In this document: one piece after another, positions 37,218-45,788 of the stretch | Numbering within the stretch: position 1 is the stretch's first letter | Layout of the letters: every line of letters begins with the position of its first letter | Source of the DNA: an uncultured Prochlorococcus sp. | Lineage (GTDB): Bacteria > Cyanobacteriota > Cyanobacteriia > PCC-6307 > Cyanobiaceae | Assembly (NCBI GenBank): GCA_902526435.1 | Contig: CABZLA010000004.1 | Location: 1 to 56,404, forward strand | Length of the DNA stretch: 56,404 nt | Direction of reading: 5' to 3' | Notes under the pieces: generated by a model | Databases searched by the model: none | Told to the model about the DNA's origin: nothing | What the model saw: the letters and a program-made list of their open reading frames with translations, nothing else | Position numbers and translations under genes: made by a program

Positions 37218-38001
37218 AAATATCAATTGCAGCATTTAATAATCCTTCAAAAGTGTACTTAACCGCCTCTCTATCAACTCTGCCAAAAGTTTTTTCACAT
37301 ATTTTTGAAGTTTGAGGTCCAATAGTTAATAATTTTACATTTTCTAGATAGGTCAACCATTCTTCCCCAAATTCTTTTTCAAGCAAGAAAGATGAGTTTG
37401 ATACTGTTTTACCACTTGAAAAAACCATTGCATCAATTTTTCTTTTAGAGATAGCATTTATTGTTTCTATAGGAATTGAATCCGGACATCTTGTTTCATA
37501 GGCAGGAACTTCTACAACACGTGAACCAGAATTCCTGAATTCATCAGCTATGAAATTCCTTCCACCTGTTTGAACTCTTGGCAAAAAAACTCTGAGTCCG
37601 TATCCTGAAACCGGAAAATTTTCAATTAAACTTTCTGCTACAAATTCTGGGGGTACGAAATCAGCCTCAATACCTAAATCGTTTAGAGTAAGGGAAGTTT
37701 TCTCCCCTACTACAGCAATTTTTATTTTCTTCGAACATTCTTTTAATGAAGTATTTAAATTTCTTAATCTCTCATCTACAAATTTTATTCCATTACTACT
37801 GGTAAAAATAATCCAGTGAAAATCATTAATTTCGCTTAAGGCATCATCAAGAGGATTTAAATCATCGGGATATCCAACATCAATTGCTGGAAAATCAAAT
37901 ATTTGAGCACCTTTATTAGTGAATAACTTTTTTATATCAGATATCTTATCTTTTGATCGAGTAATAATTATATTTTTTTGATTCAAAGAGAGCTCAGCCA
38001 T
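37210..38001 (-). CDS. hemD: Uroporphyrinogen-III synthase
   Basis: Cyclises hydroxymethylbilane to uroporphyrinogen III, a branch point for chlorophyll and haem. 263 residues. The family is poorly conserved in sequence; features here are IIITRSKDKISDI at the N-terminus, WIIFTSSNGIKFVDE, KIAVVGEKTSLTL, and DAMVFSSGKTVSN with LLTIGPQTSKIC near the C-terminus. Thirteen bases after rbfA in the same direction, so co-transcription is likely. Confidence 0.88.
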   Translation of the reverse strand: MAELSLNQKNIIITRSKDKISDIKKLFTNKGAQIFDFPAIDVGYPDDLNPLDDALSEINDFHWIIFTSSNGIKFVDERLRNLNTSLKECSKKIKIAVVGEKTSLTLNDLGIEADFVPPEFVAESLIENFPVSGYGLRVFLPRVQTGGRNFIADEFRNSGSRVVEVPAYETRCPDSIPIETINAISKRKIDAMVFSSGKTVSNSSFLLEKEFGEEWLTYLENVKLLTIGPQTSKICEKTFGRVDREAVKYTFEGLLNAAIDIFN

Positions 38002-38014
38002 TATTATTATTTCC

Positions 38015-38392
38015 CTAATCTTTTGAATCTGGATTGTGATTTTTATTTTTTAATTCCTCAAGAAGCTTGAGAACTGACAATCCTTTTTCTAATACTGTAT
38101 CGTCTTTAAAAGTCATTTCGGGTACTCTTCTCATCTCTATTCTTTGACCTAAAGTATGCCTGATATAGCTCTTAGCAAGATTTAATTCTTCAACAATTTC
38201 TTTTCTTATTGCTTCTTCAGCAGTTGAAGTTATATAAATCTTGCAAAATTGCAAATCTCCTGTTAGATCTATTTTTGAAATATTTATAAAATTACTCTTT
38301 AATAGATCATTATCCAAATCATTCTGCAAAATAAGAGTTATCTCCTTTTTCAACAAAGAAGAAACTTTTGCAATCCGATAATTATTAGGCAT
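38015..38392 (-). CDS. rbfA: Ribosome-binding factor A
   Basis: Helps 16S rRNA maturation at low temperature. 125 residues. Conserved NYRIAKVSSLLKKEITLIL at the start, DLQFCKIYITS and SYIRHTLGQRIEMRRVPEMTF. The KH-like fold length is normal. It starts 5 bases after the stop of the DUF751 gene; the DUF751-rbfA pairing recurs in cyanobacteria. Confidence 0.92.
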   Translation of the reverse strand: MPNNYRIAKVSSLLKKEITLILQNDLDNDLLKSNFINISKIDLTGDLQFCKIYITSTAEEAIRKEIVEELNLAKSYIRHTLGQRIEMRRVPEMTFKDDTVLEKGLSVLKLLEELKNKNHNPDSKD

Positions 38393-38397
38393 AATAG

Positions 38398-38601
38398 CTA
38401 AAGGTTGGTTGGATTAGTCATTGCTTTTAGTACGAAATAAAATGTTATGAAGGCACTTATTACTGACGAAATTAAACCGACCAAAATTAATGGATTTGAT
38501 CTATTTTTGAATAAAGGTTCTAGTAATGCAACCAATCCTCCAGCAATAATAGAAATTAAATACTTAGGATATCTTGCAACATTAGAGAAAAATTGGCCCA
38601 T
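38398..38601 (-). CDS. DUF751 family small membrane protein
   Basis: A 67-residue protein starting at ATG 38601 (MGQFFSNVARYPKYLISIIAG), which fits the family better than a GTG three codons upstream at 38610. Two membrane segments, ~14-30 and ~46-62. Function unknown. The FFSNVARYP motif is the DUF751 signature. First gene of the DUF751-rbfA-hemD run. Confidence 0.8.
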   Translation of the reverse strand: MGQFFSNVARYPKYLISIIAGGLVALLEPLFKNRSNPLILVGLISSVISAFITFYFVLKAMTNPTNL

Positions 38602-38655
38602 TAGCTCCACAATTTGATTACTTTTTTAGCTAAGTTTTAACAAACCTTAATCAGC

Positions 38656-39381
38656 ATGATTACATTATATCAATTTAGACATAGCGCTTTTTGCTTAAAG
38701 ACAAGAATGGCTCTTCACGCTAAGAAATTGCAATATAGAGTTGAAGAAGTTACACCGGGCTTAGGTCAATTTGAAATCTTTAAGATATCAGGTCAAAAAC
38801 AAGTCCCAATAATTGTTGATGATAATGATCAAATTATTAGTGATTCTACAATTATTTGCGAATATATAAATAAAAAAAATGATAATAATCCACTTTTTCC
38901 AGAAGATCCTTTGTTGTTTGCACAATGCAAATTAATAGAGGATTGGGCTGACACTACTATGGCCTCGACTTGTAGAAAAGCTCTTATTAAATCTGCAATA
39001 GAGAATCCACAACTACGTACTGCTTTACTTCCAGACGAAATCCCATCTTCAGTAAAAGGATTAGTTGATAAATTACCTTTTAAAAATCTTAGTAAAATTT
39101 CCAATGTAGTTTTATCTTCCAAAGATAATTTAGAACTGCAAAAAATATTAGAGGCTTTATCAAAAGCCCTAATTAATAAAAAATATTTAATAGGTGATAA
39201 TTTATCAATAGCTGATATTTCAATTGCTGCTCAATTATCTCTTCTTAAATTTCCAAAATCATCGGGACCAATTCTTTCTGGGGAAGGTTGTCAAGAATAC
39301 ATAAATAATCCTTATTTAGAAAATATATTTATCTGGAGAAACAACATAGAAGAATATCTTTTTAGTGCTAACTCTCAATAA
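38656..39381 (+). CDS. Glutathione S-transferase family protein
   Basis: A 241-residue thioredoxin-fold GST. N-terminal domain: QFRHSAFCLKTRMALHAKKL, QVPIIVDDND with the cis-Pro, and SDSTIICEYI for glutathione binding. The C-terminal helical domain (IGDNLSIADISIAAQLSL) is typical. The SxFCxK-type active site resembles the beta/omega/zeta-like GSTs. Its substrate is unknown. It diverges from DUF751 and its 3' end overlaps the next gene by 14 bases. Confidence 0.85.
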   Translation: MITLYQFRHSAFCLKTRMALHAKKLQYRVEEVTPGLGQFEIFKISGQKQVPIIVDDNDQIISDSTIICEYINKKNDNNPLFPEDPLLFAQCKLIEDWADTTMASTCRKALIKSAIENPQLRTALLPDEIPSSVKGLVDKLPFKNLSKISNVVLSSKDNLELQKILEALSKALINKKYLIGDNLSIADISIAAQLSLLKFPKSSGPILSGEGCQEYINNPYLENIFIWRNNIEEYLFSANSQ

Positions 39382-40078
39382 ACTTAAACGATAATTTATA
39401 TTTACCAGTTTTAATTGCATGAACTGTGGGATCCCCAACTTTAGAACCGTATGTAGCAATATATTGAAAACCGCAGATGTCAGGTTTTGAAATATCCTCG
39501 GAATAAGAAAAATTAAGATTACATTTTTGAAATTTACTAATTGTCTCAACCTGATTAACCCTAGATGCTCCAGGTTTATGAACAGTTTGTAGAACTAATT
39601 CGTCAGCAAAAAACATATCATCATCTTGAATCTGAGTTCTCCCTGTAATCCTTGAATCAATATATATATCATCTTTCAAATAAGTTATTTGTTTGTTAAT
39701 TGATTTAGGATCATTAACAACTTTGATCAAATTTCCACCAAATATTTCTTTGCCAATTGACTCAGAATTTTTCGAACGATTACCAATAACTTCATTTAAA
39801 TTATTTTTGAAAAAATTTACTTTGTAAATAACTGGTGCTTGAGACTCATCTTCTAAATCTTGCGAAGTAATAAGCCAATTCCCCTCAAACCAATTAGGAT
39901 AAATTAAATCTCTTGAAGTATTTGAAAATTTTAAATTTGTCAAGTATAGCTCTGGCCACAAATTTTCTCTTTCATTCAAAAATTCCCTTACATTATGATC
40001 ATTGAAAGCAAATGCATTATTTAAAGAAAGCACTTGAATTATTAGAAAAATAATTAATCCCAAAAAATTTTTAATCAT
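39368..40078 (-). CDS. Secreted/lumenal conserved protein (DUF6816-like)
   Basis: A 236-residue protein with a signal peptide, MIKNFLGLIIFLIIQVLSLN, then AFA before the mature part near residue 25. The mature protein carries LIYPNWFEGNWLITSQ, reminiscent of a cyanobacterial and chloroplast family whose members have P-x-W-F-x-G-x-W. Lipocalin-like beta strands are likely. Function unknown; the export points to the thylakoid lumen or periplasm. Its ATG shares bases with the ATG of the divergent Crr7-like gene. Confidence 0.7.
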   Translation of the reverse strand: MIKNFLGLIIFLIIQVLSLNNAFAFNDHNVREFLNERENLWPELYLTNLKFSNTSRDLIYPNWFEGNWLITSQDLEDESQAPVIYKVNFFKNNLNEVIGNRSKNSESIGKEIFGGNLIKVVNDPKSINKQITYLKDDIYIDSRITGRTQIQDDDMFFADELVLQTVHKPGASRVNQVETISKFQKCNLNFSYSEDISKPDICGFQYIATYGSKVGDPTVHAIKTGKYKLSFKFIES

Positions 40079-40334
40079 GTCTAATCCATTAATAAGATCG
40101 GAAGACCATTTTGTATTATTAGAGCCAGATTCAAAAGAAAAAATAGTAACGAAAAAAGAAGCAATATTATGGTTAAAAAATTGGCTTCCTAAGATTGATT
40201 CACCAACTATATATCAAATAAAAGATTATTCCAATGAAGAATTTATCGAAGAATTATTAGAAAGTACTTATGAATTAGAAATAAAATTTGGATTTGTTAT
40301 AAAATGGTTTGCTGTTCGAGTGGAACCTGATTAA
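40077..40334 (+). CDS. Crr7-like small protein (NDH-related)
   Basis: An 85-residue protein. The C-terminal TYELEIKFGFVIKWFAVRVE and the start HFVLLEPDSKEKIVTKKEA resemble chlororespiratory reduction protein 7 of plants and cyanobacteria; plant CRR7 is needed for NDH-1. The match is from memory and moderate. The ATG lies in a CATG also read on the other strand as the ATG of the secreted protein. The 3' end overlaps aroK by 4 bases. Confidence 0.6.
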   Translation: MSNPLIRSEDHFVLLEPDSKEKIVTKKEAILWLKNWLPKIDSPTIYQIKDYSNEEFIEELLESTYELEIKFGFVIKWFAVRVEPD

Positions 40335-40888
40335 TTTATAATTTTTTTATAAATTCCATATATTATTTGTTTTGCAACTTCTTTCACTTCTTCATTATTA
40401 ACCTCGACTCTCAAGTCGGCCTGAGAATATAAATTTTTTCTAGATTGAAAAATTCGGTTATAATTATCACTTAAATCTTTTCCCTGCAATAGAGGTCTAT
40501 TTTCAGTATCTTTTTTCAACCTCTCAAGAGCAATCTCCTTCTTTATATCAATCCAAATAACAATTCCTTGCCTTAATACACCCCAGTTTTCTGGTTTAGA
40601 AATAATTCCTCCACCAGTAGAAACGATTAAAGAGGGGATTTTGATTGTTTCTTTTAAGCAATTTGTTTCTAGTTCTCGGAATGCTTTTTCTCCATCTTCC
40701 TGGAACATTTCATTAATTGTTTTTTTTGCTATTTTCTCTATTAATGCATCCAGATCAATATACTTATAGCTCAATAATTGTGCTAATACTGGACCTGTTT
40801 GAGATTTACCACTAGCCATCATACCTATCAAATATATACTTCTTCCTTTAATTATTTTGTTTGTTTTCTCAATAATAGATTTTTCCAT
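40331..40888 (-). CDS. aroK: Shikimate kinase
   Basis: Phosphorylates shikimate in the route to chorismate. 185 residues. P-loop IGMMASGKSQTG (residues ~21-32), YIDLDALIEK (Asp for shikimate), FRELETNCLK, VSTGGGIISKPEN and the lid ENRPLLQGKDL. Complete; ATG 40888. Divergent from the PTPS-type gene by 50 bases. Confidence 0.93.
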   Translation of the reverse strand: MEKSIIEKTNKIIKGRSIYLIGMMASGKSQTGPVLAQLLSYKYIDLDALIEKIAKKTINEMFQEDGEKAFRELETNCLKETIKIPSLIVSTGGGIISKPENWGVLRQGIVIWIDIKKEIALERLKKDTENRPLLQGKDLSDNYNRIFQSRKNLYSQADLRVEVNNEEVKEVAKQIIYGIYKKIIN

Positions 40889-40938
40889 ACAGACAAAAGA
40901 GTATATAAAACCTTAAGATAGTATTATTACAGACCTTT

Positions 40939-41865
40939 ATGACTTTTACACATACCAAACCATTACATGGCAAGGGACGTGAATGCGTCATAACTCGACG
41001 TGCCTGTTTTAGTTCCAGTCATCGTTATTGGCTTCCTGAAAAAAGCTCGGAAGATAATTTCTCTCTTTTTGGGAAATGCAGTATCGCTCCAGGACATGGT
41101 CATAATTACGAACTCATCGTATCAATGGGGGGTAAACTTGACTCGGATGGAATGGTCCTTAACCTTTCTGATGTAAAACATTCTATTAAGAGTAAGGTTA
41201 CTGGACAATTAGATTTTCGTTTTTTAAATGACGTATGGCCTGAATTTAATATTCATAGCCAAGAAGGCATTCTACCAACGACTGAGGCTCTAGTTAAAGT
41301 TATCTGGAATCGTTTAAAAGATGAACTACCTCTTACAAGTTTAAGACTTTATGAGAGCCCAACTTTATGGGCAGATTATTATGGAAAAAACATGGAAGCT
41401 TTATTAACAATTCAAAGTCATTTTAATGCTGCTCACCGATTAGCAAAAGATGAGATTTCTCTTGATGAAAACAAGAAGATTTATGGGAAATGTGCCAGAG
41501 TAAATGGACATGGACATAATTATTTTCTCGATGTAACTGTCCGAGGTAAAATTGATCCAAGAACTGGGATGATATGTGATTTGCCTTCATTACAAGCAAT
41601 TATTGATGATCTTATAGTTGAACCGTTTGATCATACTTTCTTAAACAAAGATATCGAATATTTTAAAACTTGCGTCCCAACATGTGAAAATATTGCACTA
41701 CATATTGCTGATATTCTGTCATCTCCGATAAAAAAAATTGGAGCAAATCTGCACAAAATAAGACTTCAAGAGAGCCCAAATAATGCTGCGGAAATTTATG
41801 TTGAACAAAGCGTACCAAATTCTTTGCAAAGAAATCTTACTAACTCTTTAGTTGCTCAAGCTTGA
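40939..41865 (+). CDS. Tandem-domain 6-pyruvoyl-tetrahydropterin synthase-like protein
   Basis: A 308-residue protein with two PTPS/QueD-like domains in one chain, while typical PTPS is a ~120-150-residue single domain. Domain 1 (~residues 18-135): RACFSSSHRYW, GKCSIAPGHGHNYEL and RLYESPTLWADYY. Domain 2 (~residues 150-295): SHFNAAHRLA, GKCARVNGHGHNYFL, EPFDHTFLN and RLQESPNNAAEIY. Both keep the three zinc His and the Cys; domain 1 has DFRFLND where domain 2 has the catalytic DHTFLN His. The protein may act in pterin or queuosine-type precursor synthesis. The reductase gene downstream overlaps its stop (TTGA). Confidence 0.88.
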   Translation: MTFTHTKPLHGKGRECVITRRACFSSSHRYWLPEKSSEDNFSLFGKCSIAPGHGHNYELIVSMGGKLDSDGMVLNLSDVKHSIKSKVTGQLDFRFLNDVWPEFNIHSQEGILPTTEALVKVIWNRLKDELPLTSLRLYESPTLWADYYGKNMEALLTIQSHFNAAHRLAKDEISLDENKKIYGKCARVNGHGHNYFLDVTVRGKIDPRTGMICDLPSLQAIIDDLIVEPFDHTFLNKDIEYFKTCVPTCENIALHIADILSSPIKKIGANLHKIRLQESPNNAAEIYVEQSVPNSLQRNLTNSLVAQA

Positions 41866-42524
41866 ATACTCCAAATATAGCGATAATCATCGCTTCTAGT
41901 TTAGATGGAAGGATTGCCTTCCCCAGTGGAGGAGAATCTCATCTTGGAAGTAAGGAAGATAGGAGAATGTTAGATGAAAACTTATCAATAGTTGACGCTA
42001 CCATTTTTGGATTGGGAACTCTAAAAGCTCATCAAAGTACATATTTAGTAAAAAATCATTGTAAAAATGGCGAAATAAAAATTTCAAAAAATCAGCCTAT
42101 TTCTATAGTCGCCTCTAATAGCCAAAAATTTAAAAAAGATTGGAATTATTTCAATCAACCAATTAAAAGATGGTTAATCAGCTCTAATAAAAAAGATGCT
42201 ATAGAGAGTAAATATTTTGACAAAGAAATTTTCTATAAAAATTCCTGGAGTAAAACCTTATTAAGTATTAAAAAAGCTGGAATCAATCGTCTAGCACTTC
42301 TTGGTGGGGCAAATCTTATAAATTCTTTTATAAAAGAAGATTTGATTGATGAAATCAAGATTACAATAGCCCCAAGAATTATTGGAGGAAAATTTACATG
42401 GATACCTGCTGAAAAAACAAATAAAATTTTTAATTTAAAGCAATTTTGGAATATAAAATCGATTCAAGAATTAGATAGAAGTGAAATATATATTCATTAC
42501 ATAAGAAAAAATAAAGATGATTAA
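41862..42524 (+). CDS. RibD C-terminal/DHFR-fold reductase
   Basis: A 220-residue NADPH-dependent reductase of the RibD-C/DHFR-like fold, without the deaminase domain. IAIIIASSLDGRIAFPSGGES at the start, VDATIFGLGTLKAHQSTY and RLALLGGANLINSFIKEDL are family motifs. It starts at TTG 41862, with 4 bases shared with the end of the PTPS gene, so translational coupling is likely. Plausible roles are pterin reduction together with the PTPS protein, or riboflavin-type pyrimidine reduction; the sequence does not separate them. Confidence 0.85.
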   Translation: MNTPNIAIIIASSLDGRIAFPSGGESHLGSKEDRRMLDENLSIVDATIFGLGTLKAHQSTYLVKNHCKNGEIKISKNQPISIVASNSQKFKKDWNYFNQPIKRWLISSNKKDAIESKYFDKEIFYKNSWSKTLLSIKKAGINRLALLGGANLINSFIKEDLIDEIKITIAPRIIGGKFTWIPAEKTNKIFNLKQFWNIKSIQELDRSEIYIHYIRKNKDD

Positions 42525-42536
42525 AGTAAAAAAAAT

Positions 42537-43691
42537 ATGAATCATATTGAGCACAAAATTGAAATTAAACTATCAATTCAAGAAATAAATAAAAAAACAT
42601 GGAATGAATTAAGAAAAGGAATCAATAATCCATTTTATGAATGGGAATGGCTCTGTAACCTTGAGTTATCGAAAAGTGTCTCAAGACAAACTGGATGGCA
42701 ACCTTTATATTTTATTGCTTATGAAAATGAAGAAATATGCGGAATAGCTCCACTTTTTCTTAAAAATCATAGTTATGGAGAATTTATTTTTGATCAATCC
42801 TTTGCAAAATTAGCTCAAGATTTAAATTTAAATTATTACCCTAAGCTCATTGGGATGAGCCCTTACAGCCCTATAAATGGATACGAATTTTTATATAAAG
42901 AAAATAAAAATAAAATAGAGATTACAAATTCATTAATAAAACATATTGATGACTTTGCTTTGAAAAATAATATCTTGAGTTGCAATTTCTTATATGTAAA
43001 CGAAGATTGGGGCAAACATCTACTATCCTTAGGATATCAGGAATGGATAAATACAAGTAGTGAATGGAGGAATAATGGTGAAAAAACATTTGATGATTTT
43101 TTATCCAGATTCAACTCTAATCAAAGAAAAAACATTAAAAAAGAAAGAAAATCAATTGCAAAACAAAATCTCGAGATAAAAATTCATACAGAAGAGAGTA
43201 TAAATCTAGAAATAGTTCAAAAAATGCACAATTTCTATGAACAGCATTGTTTGAGATGGGGAGTATGGGGTAGCAAATATTTGACCTCTGAATTTTTTGA
43301 AAACATTCTTGAAAATAGAATAAATTTATTGTTTTTTAGTGCATCAAGAAATGATTCTGAAAGTACGATTGCAATGTCAATGTGTATAAAAAATGAAAAA
43401 TATTTATGGGGTAGATATTGGGGTAGTCAAGAAGAAGTAGTTAACCTACATTTTGAATTATGCTATTACCAGCCTATTGAATGGGCAATAAAAAATAATA
43501 TTCAAAGTTTTGATCCTGGAGCGGGGGGTAAACATAAAAGAAGAAGAGGGTTTTATGCAAAAGGTACTAAAAGTTTGCATAAATGGTTTAACAAAAACAT
43601 GGAAAATATAATTGCCCCTTGGTTAAATGAAGTTAATTTTCAAACTTTAAAGGAAATTGAGTTAGAAAATAATTCTATCCCTTTTAAATAA
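42537..43691 (+). CDS. DUF482/peptidoglycan-biosynthesis-like N-acyltransferase family protein
   Basis: A 384-residue protein of the GNAT-like DUF482 family (PF04339 type). Typical motifs: NPFYEWEWLCNLELSKSV, TGWQPLYFIAYENEEICG and SFAKLAQDLNLNYYPKL in the first half; FDPGAGGKHKRRRGF in the second. The family is related to FemAB-type aminoacyl/acyl transferases; a substrate has not been established to my knowledge. Starts at ATG 42537, 13 bases after the reductase gene, possibly same transcript. Confidence 0.85.
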   Translation: MNHIEHKIEIKLSIQEINKKTWNELRKGINNPFYEWEWLCNLELSKSVSRQTGWQPLYFIAYENEEICGIAPLFLKNHSYGEFIFDQSFAKLAQDLNLNYYPKLIGMSPYSPINGYEFLYKENKNKIEITNSLIKHIDDFALKNNILSCNFLYVNEDWGKHLLSLGYQEWINTSSEWRNNGEKTFDDFLSRFNSNQRKNIKKERKSIAKQNLEIKIHTEESINLEIVQKMHNFYEQHCLRWGVWGSKYLTSEFFENILENRINLLFFSASRNDSESTIAMSMCIKNEKYLWGRYWGSQEEVVNLHFELCYYQPIEWAIKNNIQSFDPGAGGKHKRRRGFYAKGTKSLHKWFNKNMENIIAPWLNEVNFQTLKEIELENNSIPFK

Positions 43692-43755
43692 AATAAAAAT
43701 TAATTAATCTTATGATTGTTTATATTAATAATATAGTTTTATTAAAAATTTGAAG

Positions 43756-44142
43756 ATGGATTTTATTAAAATATTTGAAAAAAAAATAGACATCGATAAT
43801 GATTTATCTAATAGATATATTGAGCTAGACCCAAATGGATATTTTATTATAAAGTTAGATTTAGAGACAAAAAAAATCATCTTAGAACATTATTTAAATA
43901 CTATTAATAAAGAAGGATATGCAATAGATCCAAAAACTAATGAGCCTATTAAATGTGACTCTAAAGAAATCAAAACTTGTAATGAGATCTTCACAGGTAT
44001 TAGCGCTAAAGAGATTGGAATAGCAATAACAGAAAAGCGTAATGATCTAATATCTAGATTTGATCATGCCTTATATTTAGGGCGAGAGTTACAAAAAGCA
44101 GAAGAATGTTTATACAAAAAATTACCATACATACAAGATTAA
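43756..44142 (+). CDS. DUF4346 family protein
   Basis: A 128-residue cyanobacterial protein from ATG 43756 (MDFIKIFEKKIDIDN); a TTG two codons upstream is less likely. The conserved stretch is DPNGYFIIKLDLETKKIILE followed by HYLNTINKEGYAIDP. The C-terminal part is helical (HALYLGRELQKAEECLY). Function unknown; the family has remote similarity to tetrahydromethanopterin-type proteins by name only. About 73 bases downstream begins the PetL-like small gene. Confidence 0.72.
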   Translation: MDFIKIFEKKIDIDNDLSNRYIELDPNGYFIIKLDLETKKIILEHYLNTINKEGYAIDPKTNEPIKCDSKEIKTCNEIFTGISAKEIGIAITEKRNDLISRFDHALYLGRELQKAEECLYKKLPYIQD

Positions 44143-44214
44143 GAAATTAAACGAAAGAATTCTATTTCTTATTGAGATGCTAAATTAAATTAAAATATAA
44201 AATCTAAAAGATAA

Positions 44215-44307
44215 ATGAACATCATTTTCTATTTTGCATTTCTAGGTTTTGGTTTTGGAGCCGCTTTCTTATTAGATAAACTTTTAAGAGCAGTTAAATT
44301 AATTTAA
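44215..44307 (+). CDS. petL: 30-residue single-TM protein, candidate cytochrome b6f subunit PetL
   Basis: An ORF from ATG 44215 to TAA 44307 encoding 30 residues: MNIIFYFAFLGFGFGAAFLL, then DKLLRAVKLI. One transmembrane helix with a short basic C-terminus. PetL subunits of other cyanobacteria that I recall have the same length, an aromatic/small-residue helix and an ending such as LRSAKIL or IKSIKLI. This fits well, but single-helix subunits (PetN, PetM, PsbX, Ycf12, Ndh P/Q) are easily confused. Five bases separate it from the rimO stop on the other strand; 72 bases precede it, enough for a promoter. Confidence 0.55.
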   Translation: MNIIFYFAFLGFGFGAAFLLDKLLRAVKLI

Positions 44308-44312
44308 AAAAT

Positions 44313-45677
44313 TCATAAGATTTTGATAACCTCTCCATATAAATCATATTCATCAGCAAAACAAATATTTGCTTCAACAAATTTACCGATATAATTTTTT
44401 GCATCTTCATTATTTTTAATAGATAAGATGACATTGCCATCTATTTCAGGAGCGAAGTTATAAGAACGTCCTATCAATTCTTTATTTTCAGCTATTTTTT
44501 CTACTAATACTTTAACCTTAGTACCCACATATAACTGATTTTTTTTCTTAGAAATAGTTTGTTGAATAGATATTATATTGTCTTTTCTCGCATCAGCTAC
44601 TTCTGAAGGCACCCTATTTTGCAAATCAAAAGCACTTGTTCCTTCCTCCGGAGAAAAGATAAAAACGCCAACATGATCAAACTCATGCTTATGCAAAAAA
44701 TCTAAAAGATGTTGAAAATGTTTTTGATTTTCTCCAGGGAACCCAACAATTAAACTTGTTCTTAATACAGCAGATGGTATTTGTTCCCTTATTTGACTCA
44801 AAATTGATTCATTTAAAGAAGCCTGCCAAGGTCTATTCATACTCTTTAGAACATCTGGATGACTGTGTTGCAAAGGCAGATCAAAATAGGGAACTATATT
44901 ATTTGAATCTTTAAAAGCTTTAATAACTTCATCAGTTAAACCAGTTGGATATGCATAATGAATTCGTATCCAAGGAACTGAAACTTTAGAAAGTTCTTTC
45001 AAGAGTCTTGCTAAAGAGGGTTTACCATAAATATCTTGACCATAATTTGTTGTAATTTGACTAATTAATATTATTTCTTGTATCCCTTGATCTGCTAGAT
45101 TTTTTGCTTCTGAAACTATAGATTCTATATTCCTGCTGCGTTGAGGACCTCTTAACTTAGGAATAATACAAAATGCACACTTATAATCACACCCTTCAGC
45201 GATACGAAGATAAGCAACAAATTTATTTTTATCTACAAAGCGTGGAATTTTTTCATCTGCAATAAATTCAGGTATTTTTGAAACTTCATTAACAATTTCC
45301 CCTTTCTCTACTCTATTGATAACCTTAGCTATTTTTTGATAATCACCAGTTCCCACTAAAGCTTTGATTTCAGGCATTTCTTTTAAAAGTTCTTCTTTGA
45401 AATGCTGGGCCATACAACCAGCAACTATTACCTCTTTGCCTTGATCAGTAAATTCAATAATCTTTCTTATAGATTCTTCTCTAGCTGTTTCTATAAAACT
45501 ACAAGTATTGACTACAACAACATTCGCATCTTCTATATCATTTCTTACTTCATAGCCCTCCTTATCTAATAACCCTTGCATATGTTCAGTATCAACAAGA
45601 TTTTTCTCACAACCCACGTGACTAAAAGCAACCTTTGAAATTTTTTTATCCTTTACATTTTTATTATTTTGCTTCAC
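44313..45677 (-). CDS. rimO: Ribosomal protein S12 methylthiotransferase RimO
   Basis: A radical-SAM methylthiotransferase modifying Asp of ribosomal protein S12. 454 residues. N-terminal UPF0004 cluster Cys23, Cys59 and Cys88 ([22 protein letters not shown]); radical SAM cluster Cys163, Cys167 and Cys170 ([17 protein letters not shown]); C-terminal TRAM domain. GTG start at 45677. VGCEKNLVD and GPQRSR favour RimO over MiaB. Convergent with the PetL-like ORF. Confidence 0.93.
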   Translation of the reverse strand: MKQNNKNVKDKKISKVAFSHVGCEKNLVDTEHMQGLLDKEGYEVRNDIEDANVVVVNTCSFIETAREESIRKIIEFTDQGKEVIVAGCMAQHFKEELLKEMPEIKALVGTGDYQKIAKVINRVEKGEIVNEVSKIPEFIADEKIPRFVDKNKFVAYLRIAEGCDYKCAFCIIPKLRGPQRSRNIESIVSEAKNLADQGIQEIILISQITTNYGQDIYGKPSLARLLKELSKVSVPWIRIHYAYPTGLTDEVIKAFKDSNNIVPYFDLPLQHSHPDVLKSMNRPWQASLNESILSQIREQIPSAVLRTSLIVGFPGENQKHFQHLLDFLHKHEFDHVGVFIFSPEEGTSAFDLQNRVPSEVADARKDNIISIQQTISKKKNQLYVGTKVKVLVEKIAENKELIGRSYNFAPEIDGNVILSIKNNEDAKNYIGKFVEANICFADEYDLYGEVIKIL

Positions 45678-45788
45678 TTAATTTAGATATTAGATAAGAA
45701 ATAATTAAAAAGAAACTTGTTTATAAGTCGCGATCAAAGATAATATTAAAACAGATTCTGCAAATTACAAACTTTATAGATACATGAT

